DNA of 17,178 bases, taken from CAZMGD01 sp964565705 (GTDB lineage Bacteria; Actinomycetota; Acidimicrobiia; Acidimicrobiales; Ilumatobacteraceae). Positions 8,003 to 13,840 of the stretch are shown piece by piece. The DNA lies in contig CAZMGD010000093.1 in NCBI GenBank assembly GCA_964565705.1, positions 1 to 17,178 of the forward strand. The letters run 5' to 3'. The position numbers were made by a program, and so were the translations under genes. The number at the start of each line of letters is the position of its first letter. Positions within the stretch are counted from its first letter, which is position 1. The notes below the pieces were generated by a model, which was not told where the DNA came from, did no database searches, and worked only from the letters and a program-made list of their open reading frames with translations.

Positions 8003-9615
8003 TGGGCTTCCCGATCCTCACCGCGCTGGTGGTGCTGCCTGGCGTCGGCTCCCTGCTGGTCGCGCTCGTCGGCAAGCGCCGCCCCGAACTGGTGCAACTC
8101 GTCGCGCTCCTGTCGTCGGTGATCGTGGCCGGTCTCGCCGTCTGGATGCTCGTCGACTTCCAGTCCGGCGAAGCGGGCTTCCAGTTCACGTCGCAGCACA
8201 CCTGGATCGACGCGTGGGGCATCTCCTGGCACGTCGGCGTGGACGGCATCTCCCTGTTCCTCGTCGTGCTGACCGCCATCCTCGTGCCGCTCGTCATCAT
8301 CGGCACCGACCCGCACCACGACCACAAGGCGTTCCTGTCGTGGGTGCTGTTGCTCGAGGCCGGGATGCTGGGCTCGTTCCTGGCGCTCGACCTCTTCCTG
8401 TTCTTCGTGTTCTTCGAGATCGTGCTCGTGCCGATGTACTTCCTGATCGCCGGCTGGGGCTACGACCAGCGGGTCTACGCGGCGATGAAGTTCTTCCTGT
8501 ACACGATGGTCGGCTCGGCGTTCATGCTCGTCGGCATCGTCGCCACGGTGATCCTGGCCAGCCGCGACGTCGGCCACGTCACGTTCGACCTCGTCGAGAT
8601 CGCCGAGCACGCCAGCTTTGGTGCCAGCACCGGGCGCTGGCTGTTCTTCGCGTTTGCGATCGCGTTCGCGATCAAGGTGCCCCTGTTCCCGGTGCACACC
8701 TGGCTGCCCGACGCCCACACCCAGGCGCCGACCGCCGGCTCGGTGATCCTTGCCGCCGTCATGCTGAAGCTCGGCACCTACGGCCTGTTGCGCTTCGGCG
8801 TGTATCTGTTCCCCGAGGCCGCGCACTGGGCCCGTCCTCTGATGCTCACGCTCGCCGTGATCGGCGTCACCTACGGGGCGATCGCGGCGACGATGCAGAA
8901 GGATCTGAAGCGCCTCGTCGCCTACTCGTCGGTCGCCCACCTCGGCTTCATCGTGCTCGGCACGTTCGCACTGACCCGCGAGTCGATCGCCGGCGGCCTG
9001 ATGCAGAACGTCAACCACGGCATCTCCACCGGCGCGCTGTTCCTCCTCGTCGGCTGGATCTACGAGCGCCGGCACACCCGCGAGATCGCCCAGTTGAAGG
9101 GCATCCAGGCGGTGGCGCCGGTGTTCGCCGCCGGGTTCATGGTCGTAATGCTGTCCAGCGTCGGCCTGCCCGGTCTCAACGGTTTCGTCGGCGAGTTCAC
9201 GATCCTCGCCGGCAGCTTCCAGAACGCCCGCTGGTGGGTGGTCGTCGCCACGGCCGGCGTGATCCTCGCCGCGCTGTACCTCCTCTGGGCCTATCAGCGC
9301 GTCTTCCACGGCGTGCCCGACGACGACAACAAGACGTTCGCCGAACTGAGGTGGAAGGAAGGCCTCGTGCTGCTCCCGTTCATCGGGATCATCGTGTTCA
9401 CCGGCATCTACCCGAAGCCGATGTTCGACCGGATCAACCCGAGCGTCGAACTCGTCGTCGCCCGCGTCGAGGCGGTGACCGGCGCGAACGTCGAGGGCGG
9501 GCCGGTGTACGTGCCGAGCGGGGAGGGCGACGAGCCCGCTGACCACGAGGCGGACGAGCCCGCCGCGGGCTCGAGCGACGAGGACACCACCGTGACGACG
9601 GAGGCTGGGCACTGA
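8002..9615 (+). CDS. nuoM: NADH-quinone oxidoreductase subunit M (NuoM)
   Basis: NuoM is the middle antiporter-like proton-pumping subunit of the membrane arm. The 537-residue product shows FFEIVLVPMYFLIAGWG with E139 (E. coli E144), FAIKVPLFPVHTWLPDAHTQ with K225 (E. coli K234), APTAGSVILA, and KRLVAYSSVAHLGF. It ends with about 40 non-membrane residues rich in Asp and Glu (from about 497: GEGDEPADHEADEPAAGSSD and on); I do not know this as a general feature of NuoM. The ATG overlaps the nuoL stop (TGATG), and the stop overlaps the nuoN start the same way. GGAGG at 9600-9604, inside the tail-coding part, is the nuoN ribosome-binding site. Confidence 0.97.
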   Translation: MGFPILTALVVLPGVGSLLVALVGKRRPELVQLVALLSSVIVAGLAVWMLVDFQSGEAGFQFTSQHTWIDAWGISWHVGVDGISLFLVVLTAILVPLVIIGTDPHHDHKAFLSWVLLLEAGMLGSFLALDLFLFFVFFEIVLVPMYFLIAGWGYDQRVYAAMKFFLYTMVGSAFMLVGIVATVILASRDVGHVTFDLVEIAEHASFGASTGRWLFFAFAIAFAIKVPLFPVHTWLPDAHTQAPTAGSVILAAVMLKLGTYGLLRFGVYLFPEAAHWARPLMLTLAVIGVTYGAIAATMQKDLKRLVAYSSVAHLGFIVLGTFALTRESIAGGLMQNVNHGISTGALFLLVGWIYERRHTREIAQLKGIQAVAPVFAAGFMVVMLSSVGLPGLNGFVGEFTILAGSFQNARWWVVVATAGVILAALYLLWAYQRVFHGVPDDDNKTFAELRWKEGLVLLPFIGIIVFTGIYPKPMFDRINPSVELVVARVEAVTGANVEGGPVYVPSGEGDEPADHEADEPAAGSSDEDTTVTTEAGH

Positions 9616-11111
9616 TGGCGCCGTCGGTCGAATGGTGGTCGCTGACCCCGCTGCTGTCGCTGCTCGGCGGTGGCCTGCTGCTCCTGATCGTGGGCTCGCT
9701 GACACCGACGTGGCCCCGCAACCTGTACGCGCTCTGGACGGCGGTCACCGCTGCTGTCGCGTTCACGTTTGCGGTGATCCTCTGGGACGACGTCAGCGAC
9801 GACGGACCGGTCACGCTCGTCAAGGGCGCACTCGCCCTCGATCACCTGGCGCTGTTCGGCGCGATCACGATCCTCGTGGCGGTGCTCCTCGTGTCGTTCC
9901 TGACCGCCGGCTACCTCCGCCGCGAGCAGATGGACGGCCCCGAGGTCTACGCCCTGTACCTGATGGCGGCGGTCGGTGCCATCGTGATGCTGTCGGCCAA
10001 CGACATGGTCGTGCTGTTCCTCGGTCTCGAGACCCTGTCGATCTCCCTGTACGTGCTGGCGGCCAGCCACCGTCACCGGATCGAGAGCCAGGAGAGCGGC
10101 CTCAAGTACTTCGTGCTCGGTGGGTTCGCATCCGCGGTGCTGCTGTACGGCGTCGCACTGATCTACGGCGCGACCGGCACGACGAGCATCGGTGGCATCG
10201 GCGACGTGCTGCGCGACGAGGTGCAGCCGAGCGGCTCGAACACGATGCTGCTGGTCGGCATCGGCCTGTTCCTCGTCGGGCTCGGGTTCAAGGTCGCTGC
10301 CGCACCGTTCCAGTTCTGGACGCCCGACGTGTACCAGGGCGCGCCCACGCCGGTCACCGCGTTCATGGCGTCAGCAGCCAAGGCCGCGGCGTTCATCGCT
10401 CTGATCCGCGTGCTCATGGTCGCTCTGCCCAGCCGGGCCGACGACTGGCGCCCGGCGATCTGGGCACTCGCCGTGCTGTCCCTGGTCGTCGGCGCCGTCG
10501 CCGCCACGGTGCAGACCGACGTCAAGCGGATGCTCGCCTACAGCTCCGTCAACCACGCCGGCTTCATCCTGATCGGTGTCGAGGCCGCCGGCCACGTCGG
10601 CAACCCGCTGCACGTCGACGGGATCTCCTCGGCGACGCTGTACCTGCTGCTGTACTCGGTGCTGGTGATCGGCTCGTTCGGCGTCGTGGCGCTCGTGTCG
10701 CGCACGGGCGACGGCTCGACCGACCTCGCCTCGTTCCGCGGGTTGTCGCGGGATCGGCCCGTGCTCGCCTTGGCGATGACCGTGTTCCTCGTCGCCCAGG
10801 CCGGTGTGCCGCTGACCTCAGGGTTCGCGGCGAAGTTCGGCGTGATCCGCGCCGGCGTCGACGTGCACAGCTACGCGCTGAGCATCATCGCCATGCTCAC
10901 CGCCGTGATCGCCGCCTTCTTGTACCTGCGGATCATGATCAGCATGTGGGCCTCGCCGGCCGAGTCCGGCGACGACGAGCGCGAGCCGGTGCGCACCCCC
11001 GTGCTCGCCGGCATCGCCATCTACGCCGCCGCGCTGTTCACCCTCGCCGTCGGCTTCGCCCCGGGCTGGATCATCGACATCGCCGACCAGGTGGTCGAGC
11101 TCGCGCGCTGA
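9615..11111 (+). CDS. nuoN: NADH-quinone oxidoreductase subunit N (NuoN)
   Basis: NuoN is the proximal antiporter-like pump of the membrane arm, next to NuoK. The 498-residue product has about 14 hydrophobic helices. LGLETLSISLYVLAA carries E139 (E. coli E133), and GFKVAAAPFQFWTPDVYQGA carries K226 (E. coli K217). K256 in ASAAKAAAF matches E. coli K247 with identical spacing. KRMLAYSSVNHAGF and the gating-helix region follow. The start overlaps the nuoM stop, with GGAGG at 9600-9604. It is the last gene of this nuo block. Its TGA stop (11109-11111) is also the first three bases of a 146-bp tandem repeat, so any 3' UTR is repeat sequence. Confidence 0.97.
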   Translation: MAPSVEWWSLTPLLSLLGGGLLLLIVGSLTPTWPRNLYALWTAVTAAVAFTFAVILWDDVSDDGPVTLVKGALALDHLALFGAITILVAVLLVSFLTAGYLRREQMDGPEVYALYLMAAVGAIVMLSANDMVVLFLGLETLSISLYVLAASHRHRIESQESGLKYFVLGGFASAVLLYGVALIYGATGTTSIGGIGDVLRDEVQPSGSNTMLLVGIGLFLVGLGFKVAAAPFQFWTPDVYQGAPTPVTAFMASAAKAAAFIALIRVLMVALPSRADDWRPAIWALAVLSLVVGAVAATVQTDVKRMLAYSSVNHAGFILIGVEAAGHVGNPLHVDGISSATLYLLLYSVLVIGSFGVVALVSRTGDGSTDLASFRGLSRDRPVLALAMTVFLVAQAGVPLTSGFAAKFGVIRAGVDVHSYALSIIAMLTAVIAAFLYLRIMISMWASPAESGDDEREPVRTPVLAGIAIYAAALFTLAVGFAPGWIIDIADQVVELAR

Positions 11112-11508
11112 CGCGCTGGTGGCTCGCTGCGCTCGCTGTCGGCCCCTGAGCTCGCCGAGCCGGGCTCGCTTCGCTCGCGGGGGGTCGGCTGCGGGGCCGG
11201 TTCGTGGCCGCGCCCGTCGTGTTCGGGGTGCTCGCTGCGCTCGCGAAGCGTCGGTGACGCGCTGGTGGCTCGCTGCGCTCGCTGNNNNNNNNNNNNNNNN
11301 NNNNNNNNNNNNNNNNNNNNNNNNNNNNNNNNNNNNNNNNNNNNNNNNNNNNNNNNNNNNNNNNNNNNNNNNNNNNNNNNNNNNCGGCCCCTGAGCTCGC
11401 CGAGCCGGGCTCGCTTCGCTCGCGGGGGGTCGGCTGCGGGGCCGGTTCGTGGCCGCGCCCGTCGTGTTCGGGGTGCTCGCTGCGCTCGCGAAGCGTCGGT
11501 GACGCGCT
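11109..11508. repeat. 146-bp tandem repeat, interrupted by an N gap
   Basis: Copy 1 is 11109-11254. Copy 2 starts at 11255 with 30 identical bases (11109-11138 = 11255-11284), is interrupted by 100 N, and resumes at 11385-11499, identical over 115 bases to 11140-11254. Only one base (T11139) is unrepresented, so with the gap reduced to that base the second unit would be complete. A third partial copy, TGACGCGCT, closes the array at 11500-11508. Each unit holds three GCTCGCTNCGCTCGC cores (11122-11136, 11164-11178 and 11230-11244 in copy 1). No open frame resembling a protein is present. The true copy number is unknown, at least two. Confidence 0.92.
11285..11384. other. Assembly gap (100 N)
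   Basis: Exactly 100 N, the usual placeholder for a gap of unknown size. It lies inside the second unit of the 146-bp tandem repeat, so the assembly most likely broke on that repeat. Confidence 0.98.
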
Positions 11509-11518
11509 CGGGCGTACC

Positions 11519-11556
11519 GCCTCACGTCAGCGCCGCTTTCGACGTCCACGTGAGGC
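11519..11556. repeat. 9-bp inverted repeat upstream of the LLM gene
   Basis: GCCTCACGT (11519-11527) and ACGTGAGGC (11548-11556) are perfect reverse complements separated by 20 bases. It lies between the tandem repeat and the promoter of the next gene. No T-run follows on either strand, so a standard intrinsic terminator is not supported. It could be an operator, a termination or processing hairpin for the nuo transcript, or a dispersed intergenic palindrome. Confidence 0.6.
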
Positions 11557-11574
11557 AGTCGAGCGGCCGGGATC

Positions 11575-11580
11575 TACGGT
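11575..11580 (+). promoter_or_regulatory. Putative -10 box of a leaderless LLM gene
   Basis: TACGGT fits the actinobacterial TANNNT -10 form and ends six bases before the ATG at 11587, which would put transcription start at or next to the A of the ATG. No clear -35 box was seen. The GGGGG just before the ATG is too close to act as a Shine-Dalgarno site. Confidence 0.55.
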
Positions 11581-11586
11581 CGGGGG

Positions 11587-12438
11587 ATGGTTGCTGCGCT
11601 GGAGCATTGGGTGCCTGTCATGTTCGAGGACGTGCGTCAGGGGGTGGAGATCGCCCGCGCGGCGGAGGCGCTCGGCTACACCGGGATCGCCCTCGCCGAT
11701 CACGTCGCGCTGCCCGCCGGCTTCGCCTCGGTGCATCCCTCGGGCGAGAACCCGTTCGGACTCGAGAGCGAGTTCACCGACCCGTTCGTCGTCGCGGCGA
11801 CGATGCTCGCCGTCACCACCCGGCTGCGGGTGATGACCTACGTGTACATCGTGACCATGCGCGACCCGTGGTCGGTCGCCAAGGGCGCGGGCACGCTGTC
11901 GCTGCTGTCGGGCGGGCGCTTCGGGCTGGGCGTCGGAGCCGGTTGGCTGCTCGAGGAGATCGAGCTGCTCGGCCACGACCCTGCGACGCGGGGGAAGCGG
12001 ATGGATGCCGACCTGGCGACGATCCGCTCGCTCCTGCACACCGGCCACGCGAGCTCGCCCTCGGGCGAGGACGTGGCGGTGTTTCCGGTGCCTGAGAGCG
12101 CCCCGCCGATCTGGGTCGGCGGCAAGAGCCGTGCGGCCCAACGGCGTGCGGCGGAGTACGACGGCTGGCTCGGCATGAACTATCCGACCGAGGAGACCAT
12201 CGCCCTGCTGGACCGGCTGGCCGAGCTCCGCGCCGAGCGCGGCGGCGCAGCACCCGGCGCGATGACGCTGGCGTTGCCGATCGCCGTGCCGACCCCGACA
12301 TTGCACGAGGAACTCGCCGGCCACGGTGCAACCGCGACGCTGGGCATGCCCTGGCTCCCGGGCGACCCCGACTTCGCCCGGCTGGAGAAGAAGATCGCCG
12401 CGTTGGAGGCCTGGTCCGACCAGTTCGGCCTGACCTGA
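11587..12438 (+). CDS. LLM-class flavin-dependent (probably F420-dependent) oxidoreductase
   Basis: The 283-residue product belongs to the bacterial luciferase-like monooxygenase superfamily, a TIM-barrel fold; actinobacterial members of this type often use coenzyme F420 rather than FMN. The substrate cannot be read from sequence. Visible family segments are IARAAEALGYTGIALADHVA (22-41), RDPWSVAKGAGTLSLLSGGR (92-111) continuing into FGLGVGAGW (112-120), and the later IWVGGKS strand (175-181). LLGHDPATRGKRMDADL matches the usual helix after the GAGW motif. The ATG at 11587 is chosen because a TANNNT box lies six bases upstream, a leaderless arrangement. No signal peptide is present, so it should be cytoplasmic. 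The next gene follows after 37 bases with its own TANNNT box. Superfamily assignment is firm; cofactor is inferred. Confidence 0.88.
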   Translation: MVAALEHWVPVMFEDVRQGVEIARAAEALGYTGIALADHVALPAGFASVHPSGENPFGLESEFTDPFVVAATMLAVTTRLRVMTYVYIVTMRDPWSVAKGAGTLSLLSGGRFGLGVGAGWLLEEIELLGHDPATRGKRMDADLATIRSLLHTGHASSPSGEDVAVFPVPESAPPIWVGGKSRAAQRRAAEYDGWLGMNYPTEETIALLDRLAELRAERGGAAPGAMTLALPIAVPTPTLHEELAGHGATATLGMPWLPGDPDFARLEKKIAALEAWSDQFGLT

Positions 12439-12450
12439 GCGCAGCGAGCC
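12437..12450 (-). repeat. Inverted copy of the tandem-repeat core
   Basis: GAGCGCAGCGAGCC is the exact reverse complement of GGCTCGCTGCGCTC, found at 11121-11134 and 11267-11280 in the 146-bp repeat. It overlaps the stop codon of the LLM gene (TGA, 12436-12438), just as the repeat array overlaps the nuoN stop. Confidence 0.6.
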
Positions 12451-12463
12451 CACGATGACTGCC

Positions 12464-12469
12464 TACGCT
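12464..12469 (+). promoter_or_regulatory. Putative -10 box of the MhuD-like gene
   Basis: TACGCT (TANNNT form) lies six bases before the ATG at 12476, the same spacing as at the preceding gene. It favours this ATG over the in-frame ATG at 12455 and implies a leaderless transcript. Confidence 0.55.
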
Positions 12470-12475
12470 GACGGC

Positions 12476-12949
12476 ATGTCGCAAGTCATCAAGATCAACG
12501 CCATCACCGTGCCTGCCGACTCGGGCGACGAGCTGGCTCGGCGCTTCGCCGCCCGCGCCGGTGCGGTCGACGACCAGGACGGCTTCCTCGGCTTCGAGCT
12601 GCTCAAGCCGACCGATGACCGCACGACGTGGCTGGTGGTCACCCGCTGGCGCGACGAGGAGTCGTTCCAGGCATGGCTGTCCTCACCGGCCTTCGCCCAC
12701 GGCCACCGCTCGGAGCGTGCCCCCGCCGAAGGCGGGCACCCCGGCGGTCATCCCGGCGGNNNNNNNNNNNNNNNNNNNNNNNNNNNNNNNNNNNNNNNNN
12801 NNNNNNNNNNNNNNNNNNNNNNNNNNNNNNNNNNNNNNNNNNNNNNNNNNNNNNNNNNNCATCCCGGCGGCGGCGAGCGTCCCGTCGGCGTCAACTCCGA
12901 GCTGTGGAGCTACACCGTCGCCGGCGGTTCGCCGGGCAAGCAGGCCTGA
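12476..12949 (+). CDS. MhuD-like heme-degrading / ABM-fold monooxygenase with GGHP repeat (contains N gap)
   Basis: The protein has the antibiotic-biosynthesis-monooxygenase fold and resembles mycobacterial MhuD, a cytoplasmic enzyme that opens heme and releases iron. Shared features, from memory of MhuD: N-terminal VIKINAI with N8 (MhuD Asn7), GFLGFELLKP, VVTRWRDEESFQAW with W67 (MhuD Trp66), then AHGHR, where H75 or H77 would be the heme-ligating His75 equivalent, and a C-terminal strand ending GGSPGKQA. Between AHGHR and the last strand, MhuD has a short loop; here it is replaced by GGHPGGHPG, then 100 N, then HPGGGERP. The identical 11 bases CATCCCGGCGG border the gap on both sides (12749-12759 and 12860-12870). 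If they are one sequence, the protein is about 120 residues and stays in frame. The actual length is unknown. The activity is inferred. Confidence 0.8.
   Translation: MSQVIKINAITVPADSGDELARRFAARAGAVDDQDGFLGFELLKPTDDRTTWLVVTRWRDEESFQAWLSSPAFAHGHRSERAPAEGGHPGGHPGXXXXXXXXXXXXXXXXXXXXXXXXXXXXXXXXXXHPGGGERPVGVNSELWSYTVAGGSPGKQA
12760..12859. other. Assembly gap (100 N) inside the MhuD-like gene
   Basis: Exactly 100 N placed in a 12-bp-period repeat encoding Gly-Gly-His-Pro. The sequence CATCCCGGCGG occurs directly on both sides, so the gap may be an unmerged overlap or may hide more repeat units. Confidence 0.98.
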
Positions 12950-12956
12950 CGCCATC

Positions 12957-12968
12957 CACCCCGGGGTG
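12957..12968. repeat. 12-bp perfect palindrome between convergent genes
   Basis: CACCCCGGGGTG is self-complementary and fills most of the 19-base gap between the convergent MhuD-like gene (stop 12949) and the amidotransferase gene (stop 12969-12971). With no loop and no T-run it is a weak candidate terminator for either strand. Confidence 0.45.
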
Positions 12969-13745
12969 TCAGAATCCTCGGTGCCGTGACGCTGGTCGGG
13001 CCGTCGAGTCGTCTGACACCGAGTCGTCTGACACCGATCGGCGCCGACGCCTGCCCGCGGAGGCCTGGCCCACCAGCGCGTCGAAGAGGGACTGCTGGCG
13101 GTGATCGCCCGCGGCAGTGTCCTCGGGGTGCCACTGCACGGCGACGCACCACGACGCGTCACGATGCTCGACGGAGTGGATCACGCCGTCGCCGGTCGTG
13201 GCCACGACGTCGAGCCCGTCGGCCAAGCGGTCGATCGCCTGGTGGTGCACGCAATGGCAGTCCTCCACCACCCCGGCACCGGTCACTGCAGCCAGCCGTG
13301 AACCCGGCCGTACGGTGACGTCGTGGTGGCGCATGCGATGGTCGTCACCGATGTGCTGCCGCAGCGTGCCGCCGAGCGCGACGTTCAGCACCTGCAGCCC
13401 GCGACAGATCGCCAGCACCGGGAGATCGCGCCGGATCGCGTCGACACACACGACGAGCTCGATGTCGTCGTGCACGGCGGCGACGCCGTACAGCTCGTCG
13501 ACCGGTGGTTGGCCATAACACGACGGGTCGATGTCACCGCCCCCGTGCAGCACGAGTGCATCCACGCGATCGAGCAACGAGATCGTCTGTTCGACGGCGG
13601 CGGCGATCGGCGGCGCGATCACGCCGGCTCCGCCCGCGCGCGAGATCGCGTCGAGGTATCGCACTCCGGCGCGGTAGGAACCGCCGCGGAAGCCGACGTC
13701 CTCGGGGCCGGTGCGGCCCACGATCATCACCACCGGGGTCGCCAT
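12969..13745 (-). CDS. Peptidase C26 / gamma-glutamyl-gamma-aminobutyrate hydrolase-like protein
   Basis: The 258-residue product is a class-I glutamine-amidotransferase-fold hydrolase of the PuuD type, which cleaves gamma-glutamyl amides such as gamma-glutamyl-GABA in putrescine degradation. The nucleophile is C114 in LAICRGLQVLNV; the other triad residues are H206 and E208 in VQWHPE. HGGGDIDP (67-74), GGTLRQHI and CVHHQAIDRL (165-174) are typical. No puu genes are nearby, so the substrate is open. The start ATG (complement of 13743-13745) has TACCGT seven bases upstream on the minus strand. The last 28 or so residues (GRRRRRSVSDDSVSDDSTAR and on) are not family-like: they are encoded by a 15-bp tandem repeat, and the stop lies in a GTGTCA sequence. 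The gene lies 73 bp downstream of the threonine ammonia-lyase gene on the same strand. Confidence 0.85.
   Translation of the reverse strand: MATPVVMIVGRTGPEDVGFRGGSYRAGVRYLDAISRAGGAGVIAPPIAAAVEQTISLLDRVDALVLHGGGDIDPSCYGQPPVDELYGVAAVHDDIELVVCVDAIRRDLPVLAICRGLQVLNVALGGTLRQHIGDDHRMRHHDVTVRPGSRLAAVTGAGVVEDCHCVHHQAIDRLADGLDVVATTGDGVIHSVEHRDASWCVAVQWHPEDTAAGDHRQQSLFDALVGQASAGRRRRRSVSDDSVSDDSTARPASRHRGF
13006..13037. repeat. 15-bp tandem repeat at the 3' end of the C26 gene
   Basis: GAGTCGTCTGACACC occurs at 13006-13020 and again at 13021-13035, followed by GA. On the minus strand it encodes the doubled VSDDS of the C26 protein tail. A related inverted piece, GTGTCAGA, lies at 12966-12973, so the 3' end of the gene seems built from a small repeat element. 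Confidence 0.8.
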
Positions 13746-13752
13746 GGGGCCG

Positions 13753-13762
13753 ACGGTACCGT
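13753..13762. promoter_or_regulatory. Palindromic divergent -10 boxes (ACGGTACCGT)
   Basis: The perfect 10-bp palindrome ACGGTACCGT gives TACCGT on both strands. On the minus strand (13758-13753) it ends seven bases before the ATG of the C26 gene. On the plus strand (13757-13762) it ends six bases before a GTG at 13769 that opens a 23-codon frame. Both spacings fit TANNNT leaderless promoters. It could instead be, or also be, an operator. Confidence 0.5.
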
Positions 13763-13768
13763 GTCGAC

Positions 13769-13840
13769 GTGCCCGAACAGATCGAGCTGGTGAACCCCGC
13801 CACCGCCGTTGGGGGCGGTCAGACCACGCGAACGTCGTAG
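13769..13840 (+). pseudogene. Short 23-codon frame, possible gene remnant
   Basis: The GTG start at 13769 is six bases after a TACCGT box and opens a 23-codon frame, PEQIELVNPATAVGGGQTTR in its middle, stopping at TAG 13838-13840. The last 22 bases overlap the 3' end of the minus-strand threonine ammonia-lyase gene. ELVNPAT is reminiscent of the N terminus of aldehyde dehydrogenases, so it might be the cut-off start of a lost gene. It is equally possibly a chance frame; nothing downstream continues it in any plus-strand frame that I recognise. Confidence 0.25.

Noticed and set aside
7765..9705. Minus-strand 646-codon open frame opposite nuoL/nuoM
   Set aside because: Low-complexity shadow frame; nuoM on the plus strand has full family motifs.
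11109..11508. CRISPR array or transposon end
   Set aside because: Units are 146 bp with no repeat-spacer alternation, no cas gene, no transposase and no terminal inverted repeats.
12455..12475. ATG at 12455 as the start of the MhuD-like gene
   Set aside because: The TANNNT box would lie inside the coding region, and MhuD-like proteins begin near the later Met.
12957..12968. Bidirectional intrinsic terminator at the palindrome between convergent genes
   Set aside because: The palindrome has no loop and no T-run on either strand, so it is listed only as a palindrome.
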